Made by a program: the position numbers and the translations under genes. 64,000 nt of DNA from contig CBDCEM010000003.1 in assembly GCA_965215825.1 (NCBI GenBank), forward strand, positions 3,906,001-3,970,000, in the 5' to 3' direction. Below the pieces are notes generated by a model that saw nothing but the letters and a program-made list of their open reading frames with translations, was not told the DNA's origin and did no database searches. Every line of letters starts with the position of its first letter. Within the stretch, counting starts at the first letter, position 1. This stretch comes from JAWPMT01 sp965215825 (GTDB taxonomy: Bacteria > Bacteroidota > Bacteroidia > Cytophagales > Cyclobacteriaceae). Below, piece after piece: positions 52,444 through 57,616 of this stretch.

Positions 52444-52608
52444 CTAGTTCAGATAAAGCACAATTTCATACATTCGTTGATGGCCAGTAGATGGCGAAAT
52501 CATCAATTCCAGTTTCTTTTTTCCATCTTCATAAGTGGCAAAAAGATTAGACCGTAGCTGGATGTACTCCACCGGTTGATCGTTCCATTGATTAAAATAG
52601 GCTTCCAT
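52444..52608 (-). CDS. Small hypothetical protein, 54 aa, upstream of DUF2141
   Basis: Reads MEAYFNQWNDQPVEYIQLRS, then NLFATYEDGKKKLELMISPS and ends in EIVLYLN; its stop is two bases before the DUF2141 ATG, so translation could be coupled. Balanced composition and tight spacing favour a real gene, but no homologue is known to me. It starts 35 bp after a terminator-like hairpin. Confidence 0.45.
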   Translation of the reverse strand: MEAYFNQWNDQPVEYIQLRSNLFATYEDGKKKLELMISPSTGHQRMYEIVLYLN

Positions 52609-52635
52609 CAGGTTGGGTCATTTGGTTTTCAAAAT

Positions 52636-52760
52636 GAAAAGAGACAGGGTCGCAAACCACAGCGACCTTGTCTATGCTGGAGCCTTAATTTGGGATCTCA
52701 CCGCTACCACTAAATTTATTTACCTCCAGCACCTATTCTCTTTCACATAGATTTAGGTTT
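52636..52760 (-). ncRNA. Candidate ECF-controlled small RNA, about 120 nt
   Basis: ECF promoter 4 is followed by no gene but by two hairpins: TGCTGGAG / CTCCAGCA (52675-52682 with 52724-52731) and a terminator stem GACAAGGTCGC / GCGACCCTGTC (52643-52672) with a TCTTTTCATTTT tail. The expected start is near 52758. A 15-codon GTG frame exists inside, so a leader peptide cannot be excluded. Confidence 0.5.
52643..52672 (-). terminator. Terminator of the candidate small RNA
   Basis: Eleven-base stem with one G-T pair and an eight-base loop, followed on the minus strand by a T-rich run. Confidence 0.7.
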
Positions 52761-52766
52761 CTATTA

Positions 52767-52791
52767 GACTGAGATTTCTCAAAAAGTCACA
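52767..52791 (-). promoter_or_regulatory. ECF-type promoter 4 (candidate small RNA)
   Basis: TGTGAC (52786-52791), 16 bp, GTCT, AAT on the minus strand. Spacing is one base shorter than in most copies, as in promoter 8. Confidence 0.65.
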
Positions 52792-52880
52792 CTTGTAAAA
52801 AGATTTTTTTGAGACTTGAGGTCGAATGACCAGAAAGACTGTTCGAAGGAGTCTTAGTAAATCACTGCGTTGGAATTTGG

Positions 52881-53078
52881 TTATTCCTCAGATTTTGAAT
52901 CCAGAGGCTTACGCTGATTATCAGTTGCTTTCTTATCGGCATCGGGTACGATATTCCCCTCTTCGTCAGTCAACTCATTTTCGATGGTACTCATGACCTC
53001 CTCCTTCAGCTCCGAAGGGACCTCATCAACCTGATTCAGGTTTTCAAAGGGGTTTTCTTCTTTGTTACCGTCTGTCAT
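52881..53078 (-). CDS. Small acidic protein co-encoded with the ECF sigma factor
   Basis: A 65-aa, very acidic, probably disordered protein (LNQVDEVPSELKEEVMSTIENELTDEEG). It overlaps the sigma factor gene by 14 bp, so it is translationally coupled. That position is typical for an anti-sigma factor, but it has no membrane segment and no zinc anti-sigma motif, so such a role is speculative. Confidence 0.6.
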   Translation of the reverse strand: MTDGNKEENPFENLNQVDEVPSELKEEVMSTIENELTDEEGNIVPDADKKATDNQRKPLDSKSEE

Positions 53079-53643
53079 AAAGTGCTATCAGCTTTGCTTT
53101 TGTTCGCTTGAGTTTCATTTTCACAGAACTCTCTCCTGCTTGTGTTAACGAAGCAATCTCCTTAATGGATAACCCATCTTGATATTTCATCAAAATTATA
53201 GATTTCTCCGCCGGGGTGAGCTGCTCCATCAATGCGGTCAGCGTATCAATACTAAGTTCCATCAATTCGCTATCCTCCGGGACATCAGAAGGCTCCGATT
53301 TGCCTGCTTCCAACGCCAGTTCTTCAGACAGAGATAGCTTCTTTTTCCTAATGGCCTGATAATCTACACAATGATTATATGCCACCTTGTAAACCCATGT
53401 TGAAAACTTCGATTTGCCACCGAATTTGGTCAACTGGAGAAAAAGCTTCACGATCACATCGTGCGCTACATCTTTGGCCTCATAATCATCCCTGGTGAAA
53501 CTGAGACATTTTTGATAAATCCTGAGTGCATATCGATCATAGATTACTTCGAATAGGTCCGTGCGATTGTGTTCCACGATGAGATTCACAATCTCTTCAT
53601 CAGATAACTTTCGAAGCGCTTGCCTATCTACAATCTGCTCCAT
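53065..53643 (-). CDS. ECF RNA polymerase sigma factor
   Basis: Sigma-70 family, ECF type, 192 aa. Region 2 (about 22-95): LFEVIYDRYALRIYQKCLSFTRDDYEAKDVAHDVIVKLF and FSTWVYKVAYNHCVDYQA for -10 recognition and melting. Region 4 (about 130-185): MEQLTPAEKSIILMKYQDGLSIKEIASLTQAGESSVKMKLKRTKAKL, the helix-turn-helix for the -35. Its own gene is preceded by a promoter-like TGTGAC-N17-GTCT (copy 7), as are six neighbouring units and a probable small RNA, so it probably drives all of them and itself. Confidence 0.93.
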   Translation of the reverse strand: MEQIVDRQALRKLSDEEIVNLIVEHNRTDLFEVIYDRYALRIYQKCLSFTRDDYEAKDVAHDVIVKLFLQLTKFGGKSKFSTWVYKVAYNHCVDYQAIRKKKLSLSEELALEAGKSEPSDVPEDSELMELSIDTLTALMEQLTPAEKSIILMKYQDGLSIKEIASLTQAGESSVKMKLKRTKAKLIALYDRR

Positions 53644-53718
53644 CTACGGAATGATATGCGTCCTAAACATGAAAAAATGAGGCCTGATTCAATCAATTTA
53701 ATGAACTGTACCTCTTGA

Positions 53719-53744
53719 GACGGCAAAACTCCCGATAGGTCACA
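53719..53744 (-). promoter_or_regulatory. ECF-type promoter 7 (sigma factor autoregulation)
   Basis: TGTGAC (53739-53744), 17 bp, GTCTCAA on the minus strand, about 75 bp before the sigma factor ATG. The spacer differs from the other copies, so the match rests on the two boxes and their spacing. Confidence 0.6.
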
Positions 53745-53847
53745 TTTTAAGAGAAAATATTCTCTAAAATGCTGGTCCCAAGCCCGAAATCTACGCCATA
53801 CGATTTAGTGACGAAAACCAAAATTCCAGTCTAAAGCTGAAAAACCT

Positions 53848-54372
53848 ATGTCGGATTTTATTCATTTTTTATCGTACGTCAAGAGCAATCTTGCCACTGT
53901 TGGCATATCCGTAGGATTATTGATCTTATATATGGCTGGTCGAACCTTCATCAGTAAGGTTATTCGTCGCCATGCCCATAGAAGCCACGTCTCCTCGGAC
54001 CGGGAGATTTACGTGAGAAAGCTTGTTCATATACTGTTTTTGCTTATTACCATTACGCTGTTAGGAGCAACCTGGGAAATCTCTTTAAAAGGTCTTTCCG
54101 TTTACTTTGCATCGATTTTCACGGTAATCGGAGTAGCCCTTTTCGCAACATGGTCGGTAATCAGCAACCTTACTGCCTCAATCATCCTGTTTTTCTTCTT
54201 CCCATATCGCATAGGCAATATGGTCAGGGTCATAGATGGAGATAACTCTATCGAGGGAAAAATCGAAGACATCACACTGTTTTACATTAGAATTCGCACC
54301 ACCGACCATCAAGTAGTTGTCTACCCCAACAACCTGGCCATTCAAAAACCCATTTTACAAATCCGTGATTAA
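53848..54372 (+). CDS. Small MscS-family mechanosensitive channel
   Basis: A 174-aa MscS-type protein: three transmembrane helices with the pore helix SIFTVIGVALFATWSVISNLTAS (about 91-113, the family's small-residue-rich TM3), then the beta domain (YRIGNMVRVIDGDNSIEGKIEDITLFYIRIRTTDHQVVVYPNN). The C-terminal alpha/beta domain is missing; such short forms are common in Bacteroidota. Acts as an osmotic release valve. It is divergent from the sigma factor gene. Confidence 0.88.
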   Translation: MSDFIHFLSYVKSNLATVGISVGLLILYMAGRTFISKVIRRHAHRSHVSSDREIYVRKLVHILFLLITITLLGATWEISLKGLSVYFASIFTVIGVALFATWSVISNLTASIILFFFFPYRIGNMVRVIDGDNSIEGKIEDITLFYIRIRTTDHQVVVYPNNLAIQKPILQIRD

Positions 54373-54409
54373 GGTTAAGGAGATATTATAAAAATAATTA
54401 ATGCCTTAT

Positions 54410-54435
54410 GGTGACTTTATGACCTATCTGGGTCT
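54410..54435 (+). promoter_or_regulatory. ECF-type promoter 8 (second PepSY-like gene)
   Basis: GGTGAC (54410-54415), 16 bp, GTCT, AAA on the plus strand, 22 bp before the ATG at 54457. It is the only copy on this strand, and its gene is a paralogue of the one behind promoter 3. Confidence 0.65.
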
Positions 54436-54456
54436 AAACTCCAAAATGTTTCACAA

Positions 54457-54939
54457 ATGAGTGCTCCTTTGTCCAAATCAGCGGTGCTTGCCATTCTGAC
54501 GCTAGTGACCACTTCCTGGTTAGCTTCAGCAACCAGCGACAACCCTGATCCAAAAATACAAGCAGCTTTCGAAAAAAGATTTCCAGGTGTAAAAAATGTC
54601 CATTGGGAGCAGAATGCTGCCAAGGATTATGTGGCGTGGTTTTACTTTCAGGAGGGAGAAGCGGAAGCTAGCTTCTCAAAAAGTGGTTTATGGAAGTATA
54701 CAAAAATAGAATTCTTGCCGGACGCAATTCCTGAGCCCATTGAGGAGTTTCTAAATGAGGATTATCCAGATGGAGTTTTCATGGAATCACATACATACGA
54801 AGATCCCAGAACACCCTTACGTTATGTCATCATCTTAAGTCTGGAGGAAAATGAAGAAAGTAATGATGATTCGACCTATATACAACTCGTCTTCGACAAG
54901 AACGGAAAATATCTTTCACTGATGGAAGTATCCTACTAG
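54457..54939 (+). CDS. PepSY-like (BLIP-like) secreted protein, paralogue
   Basis: A 160-aa protein with signal peptide (AVLAILTLVTTSWLASA) and the same PepSY-like layout as 48013-48540: AAFEKRFPGVKNVHWEQNAAKDYVAWFYFQEGEAEASFSKSGLWKYT, then a repeat YPDGVFMESHTYEDPRTPLRYVIIL. Both genes sit behind ECF-type promoters, which supports a shared envelope function. A strong terminator follows. Confidence 0.82.
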   Translation: MSAPLSKSAVLAILTLVTTSWLASATSDNPDPKIQAAFEKRFPGVKNVHWEQNAAKDYVAWFYFQEGEAEASFSKSGLWKYTKIEFLPDAIPEPIEEFLNEDYPDGVFMESHTYEDPRTPLRYVIILSLEENEESNDDSTYIQLVFDKNGKYLSLMEVSY

Positions 54940-54959
54940 AGGTCTGTGTGCTGGTTGTT

Positions 54960-54983
54960 TACCCCCAATTGGGGGTTTCTTTC
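54960..54983 (+). terminator. Rho-independent terminator after the PepSY-like paralogue
   Basis: Palindrome ACCCCCAATTGGGGGT followed by TTCTTT, 22 bp after the stop codon. Confidence 0.8.
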
Positions 54984-55050
54984 CCAGAAACTCCAATCTA
55001 AACCCAACGGTAAGTTGGTTCACAAGGTCATTATGTCAAATTTATTTGGG

Positions 55051-55284
55051 TCAGAAGGTCACCTCTGGGCGACCTTCTAATCCAGGATCAATCGAAGGGA
55101 ATCTTACACTGTCAAACCGAATTCCCATATTCATGACCCATGTTTTGAGCACCAATTGCTCAGCATCATTCAAGTACTTCAATGACTTATGGTACTCCTT
55201 CAAAAACAAGCCAGGATCAAATGCCACCTTGGACAAGATCAGCTTTGAATATTCCAGATACGAATGCTTCATTGGTATTCGCAT
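55051..55284 (-). CDS. Hypothetical protein with KVAFD-type helical domain, 77 aa
   Basis: Residues 8-50 (YLEYSKLILSKVAFDPGLFLKEYHKSLKYLNDAEQLVLKTWV) match the N-terminus of the 138-aa protein at 47436-47852; the rest is short and different. ECF promoter 5 lies 24-49 bp upstream. The last codons form part of a hairpin (AGAAGGTC / GACCTTCT), so the terminator overlaps the gene's end. Confidence 0.75.
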   Translation of the reverse strand: MRIPMKHSYLEYSKLILSKVAFDPGLFLKEYHKSLKYLNDAEQLVLKTWVMNMGIRFDSVRFPSIDPGLEGRPEVTF

Positions 55285-55307
55285 TTCATGTTTTAAGTGA
55301 TTTTTTA

Positions 55308-55333
55308 GACCTGAGAATTAGTAAAAAGTCACA
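55308..55333 (-). promoter_or_regulatory. ECF-type promoter 5 (77-aa protein)
   Basis: TGTGAC (55328-55333), 17 bp, GTCT, AAA on the minus strand. Confidence 0.75.
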
Positions 55334-55366
55334 TCTGATAAAAAGGTTTGCCGATTTTACAGTTTG

Positions 55367-55566
55367 CTATTTTCTATCTTCAAAAGCACGAACGACCTTT
55401 AGGTTTTTGATCTCCTCCAAGATCGCATCAAGCCGCTTAAAGTACCTGCGTTTTAGCCATCACTTACCCGGAGTGTTGGGTTCTTTAATACAGATATCAA
55501 GGCATTCATCTCTACCGTAAGCTTTTCGATAAGCAAACTGCTACTTGATTGAATTAGCTTTTTCAT
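55367..55566 (-). pseudogene. Small helical protein gene, apparently frameshifted
   Basis: ATG at 55566 reads MKKLIQSSSSLLIEKLTVEM then NALISVLKNPTLRVSDG and stops after 37 residues (55453). A second frame continues with WLKRRYFKRLDAILEEIKNL, then KVVRAFEDRK to a stop at 55367, giving the impression of one gene of about 66 codons with a one-base change near 55458. It has an ECF-type promoter just upstream, which supports that it was a real gene. Family unknown. Confidence 0.4.
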
Positions 55567-55577
55567 TTCACTTATTA

Positions 55578-55603
55578 GACTGCTCAATATCTTTAAAGTC
55601 ACA
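55578..55603 (-). promoter_or_regulatory. ECF-type promoter 6 (small frameshifted gene)
   Basis: TGTGAC (55598-55603), 17 bp, GTCT, AAT on the minus strand; the ATG is 12 bp after the second box. Confidence 0.7.
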
Positions 55604-55627
55604 TGAATTAAGCCTGAGAATTAGAAA

Positions 55628-55983
55628 TTACAAATGGGACATAAGTGAGCTGGCAAATGTGAGAGCAAGGAAAAACCCTAGCATATCTGTGATTGTAGTA
55701 AGTAATGGACCTGAGGCTAACGCAGGATCCACATTAAACCGCTTTAATATCAATGGTATGGCTCCTCCCAAGGATACAGCAATCAGCGTATTGATTCCTA
55801 GTGCGCCACCTACGACCAATCCAAGATAGATATTCCCCTTCCATATCCAGGCGGCCAATCCAATCAACGTGCCCAGTACCAACCCATTGATCAGGCCAAC
55901 AGAAGCTTCTTGCCATAATACGCGTACCAATTCAAAAGGCTTGATCACTCCAAGGGATAACTCACGTAAACTAACCGCCACGG
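55628..55983 (-). pseudogene. C-terminal MgtE fragment, second copy
   Basis: Reads VAVSLRELSLGVIKPFELVR to the end LTFASSLMSHL, nearly identical at protein level to the last 120 residues of mgtE (5977-7329), so it retains only the last four helices. It is joined in frame to an integrase N-terminus, forming an ORF from 55628 to 56149. Mg2+ transport is not expected, because the N and CBS domains are absent. Confidence 0.88.
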
Positions 55984-56089
55984 TGCGTCTGCCATCGACT
56001 GTAACCCGGCAGAAGATGTAACCAATACTTGGATCCTCTTTGGAACCCTTCAGAAAGAATAGGACGGAAAAGGAGTGTTCTGACTTCAT
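55981..56089 (-). pseudogene. Tyrosine integrase N-terminal remnant
   Basis: Start MKSEHSFSVLFFLKGSKEDP followed by GYIFCRVTVDGRR is the arm-binding domain start of Bacteroidota phage-type integrases (pattern FxxLFFLxKxKxxxxGxxPIYxRITVxGxR). It ends abruptly at the MgtE fragment, so the catalytic domain is lost. Confidence 0.75.
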
Positions 56090-56180
56090 TTCTAGATGTT
56101 TCTGGTGCGTTCTGTACCTAAATATACGCAATAACGCACTGGTACCCAAGAGAGCAGAACAATATTATTCAATTTATATC

Positions 56181-56230
56181 ATTGATTATCAATAAGTTAC
56201 GATTTATTTTAACGCACCGAATAACGCACC
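56181..56230. repeat. Att-like direct repeat, right copy
   Basis: Shares TAACGCACCGAATAACGCAC and flanking ATTGATT..CAATAA.TTAC with 43652-43707. It is upstream of the integrase remnant and 100 bp from the 3' end of tRNA-Pro. Confidence 0.6.
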
Positions 56231-56269
56231 ATTCTGGTGCGTTTATATGGATCATATAGACTCCAAGGA

Positions 56270-56308
56270 AATAAAAAACCCTCCATACGTGAAGTATGGA
56301 GGGTTTTG
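56270..56308 (-). terminator. Rho-independent terminator of the tRNA-Pro transcript
   Basis: Long stem AAAACCCTCCATAC / GTATGGAGGGTTTT with a short loop; on the minus strand it ends in TTTTTTATTT. It lies 22 bp beyond the tRNA 3' end. Confidence 0.88.
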
Positions 56309-56329
56309 AATGATTTGCTTTCGCAATTG

Positions 56330-56404
56330 TCGGGGTGGCAGGATTCGAACCTGCGGCCCCCTGCTCCCAAAGCAGGTACACTAACCGGACTGTGCTACAC
56401 CCCG
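56330..56404 (-). tRNA. tRNA-Pro (TGG)
   Basis: Complete cloverleaf on the minus strand: acceptor CGGGGTG / CACCCCG, D-arm GCACAGTCCGGTTAGTGTA, anticodon stem CCTGC/GCAGG with loop TTTGGGA (anticodon TGG) and T-arm GCAGGTTCGAATCCTGC with a normal TTCGAAT loop. Discriminator A; no encoded CCA. Terminator follows. Confidence 0.97.
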
Positions 56405-56440
56405 CACATGAAAACTGACTCTATGTCAGATCACTTAATT

Positions 56441-56503
56441 GAGATTAGACACACGGCCCTCACGCCTTAAGCGTGATACAATAACCACGTTGTGCCACAT
56501 CTC
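56441..56503 (-). pseudogene. Degenerate tRNA-like copy 1 (tRNA-Pro derived)
   Basis: GAGATGTGGCACAACGTGGT... aligns with tRNA-Pro through the D-arm, but the anticodon stem is TCACG/CGTGA with loop CTTAAGG, and the T-arm is degenerate. GAGAT and ATCTC close the ends. It starts exactly 100 bp before copy 2, so the two form a tandem repeat. Confidence 0.75.
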
Positions 56504-56540
56504 ACACATTTAACCTGACCCATTTGCCAGTTCATTTATT

Positions 56541-56603
56541 GAGATTCGACATGCGGCCCTCACGCCTTAGGCGTGATACATTAACCGAATTGTGTCACAT
56601 CTC
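56541..56603 (-). pseudogene. Degenerate tRNA-like copy 2 (tRNA-Pro derived)
   Basis: Same 63-nt layout as copy 1: GAGATGTGACACAATTCGGTTA, stem TCACG/CGTGA with loop CCTAAGG, and the closing ATCTC. The anticodon arm is fully paired although its sequence differs from tRNA-Pro, so compensatory changes kept the stem. Confidence 0.75.
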
Positions 56604-56620
56604 GCTCAATTTAACTCGAC

Positions 56621-56863
56621 CTAAGTCAAGCTATTATCTTGAAGGTATCTTTTTATACCTCTCTTTTTTATTTTCTTCTCCAACCTGACTGCCTCTGGTC
56701 GGGATTCACAAGCAACTTTCGTTACCAAACGCCAAGGTACTCCTTTCGAAGTAAACTTACCTTGACCTGCATTATGTTGACTCAATCGTCTATCTACATC
56801 GGATGTACTGCCCACATAATACTTATCGAGACTCACACTATGTAGGATATAAATCCAAAACAT
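56621..56863 (-). CDS. GIY-YIG nuclease-domain protein (UPF0213 type)
   Basis: An 80-aa single GIY-YIG domain. I choose the ATG at 56863 (MFWIYILHSVSLDKYYVGST), since the domain starts there and upstream codons lie inside a tRNA-like sequence. Visible motifs: WIYIL...YYVGST (GIY-YIG), DVDRRLSQHNAG (Arg and His), and EAVRLEKKIKKRG (catalytic Glu). It begins right after the GGGCCG of the third tRNA-like copy, replacing its T-arm. Homing-type or repair nuclease; target unknown. Confidence 0.88.
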   Translation of the reverse strand: MFWIYILHSVSLDKYYVGSTSDVDRRLSQHNAGQGKFTSKGVPWRLVTKVACESRPEAVRLEKKIKKRGIKRYLQDNSLT

Positions 56864-56868
56864 CTCTT

Positions 56869-56919
56869 CGGCCCTCACGCTTTTGGCGTGATACACTAAC
56901 CGGACTGTGCTACACCCCG
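56869..56919 (-). pseudogene. tRNA-Pro-like 5' half, interrupted by the GIY-YIG gene
   Basis: First 28 nt (acceptor strand plus D-arm) are identical to tRNA-Pro(TGG); the anticodon arm is TCACG/CGTGA with loop CCAAAAG, as in the other copies; the sequence leaves the tRNA pattern after GGGCCG, six bases before the nuclease ATG. Confidence 0.8.
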
Positions 56920-57178
56920 CGAATTAGACGCCTATGCGCACTTAATTCTTTATAGTTCTCCCGGAAATAAACAATCCATCTCCGAAAGCGGACGCAAATG
57001 TAAATGTTTTTTGAAAAATGAAGTAGCAGTAGCTGATTTTTTCAGAATAAACATGACATTTCTTTCCTCCTGTTTGTTAGATGAATTACAATATCCCTTT
57101 CAATACCTCCAAATACTAATGATTATTAGTTTCGACGGGAAAAGTCAGGTTATTTTGCTCTCTTATTGTATTACTACT

Positions 57179-57610
57179 ATGATGTCCATTGACTATTTGT
57201 CAAAGCTTACTGCGATTGTTTGTATAGGTATGATCATAACAATCGACGGGTGTAAATCTTCAAGATCTCAGCCAACTTCAGAAGTTACTCAACAAAGCCT
57301 GGACGCGCTAGCCAGTGAAAAATACGGTGCCAAGGCAAAAATCTTCTTCAACAAAAGCAAATCTCATGCCCTTGTTTACAGGGAAAAAGTAACCACCAAT
57401 GATCCCTTAGCCTCCATCCACTTCTTTGTTTTCGATCAGGAGAATGCAAAAATTATTCTGGAAGATTTTGTGCAAAGAGGAACAGTCGAATGGAGCAGTG
57501 AAAGCATCATAAAAGTTACTAAAATCCCGGGGGTGTATAATGCGGACAATCCAACAAAGGGATATTCCTTTGATATTAATACCCAGAAAAAAATACCAAT
57601 TAAAATTTAA
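57179..57610 (+). CDS. Small lipoprotein of unknown function
   Basis: Start taken at 57179 (MMSIDYLSKLTAIVCIGMII), where a signal peptide with lipobox TIDGC (Cys about 23) begins; the open frame runs back to 57011 without a signal. The mature part (about 120 aa) has strands such as AKIFFNKSKSHALVYREKV and ASIHFFVFDQENAKIILEDFV. No family recognised. It is six bases before the large T9SS protein gene, so they may be one operon. Confidence 0.6.
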   Translation: MMSIDYLSKLTAIVCIGMIITIDGCKSSRSQPTSEVTQQSLDALASEKYGAKAKIFFNKSKSHALVYREKVTTNDPLASIHFFVFDQENAKIILEDFVQRGTVEWSSESIIKVTKIPGVYNADNPTKGYSFDINTQKKIPIKI

Positions 57611-57616
57611 GCCCCT

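Larger units (their letters stand above)
56405..56620. repeat. 100-bp tandem unit carrying tRNA-like copies
   Basis: Each unit is a 63-nt tRNA-like sequence plus a linker of related sequence (for example CTGACTCTATGTCAG in unit 1 and CTGACCCATTTGCCAG in unit 2). A third linker (CGACCTAAGTCAAG) abuts the nuclease gene. Confidence 0.65.

Noticed and set aside
43652..56230. Calling the 12.5 kb between att-like repeats a defined genomic island
   Set aside because: No intact integrase or mobilisation gene inside and the repeats are imperfect; kept as a hypothesis only.
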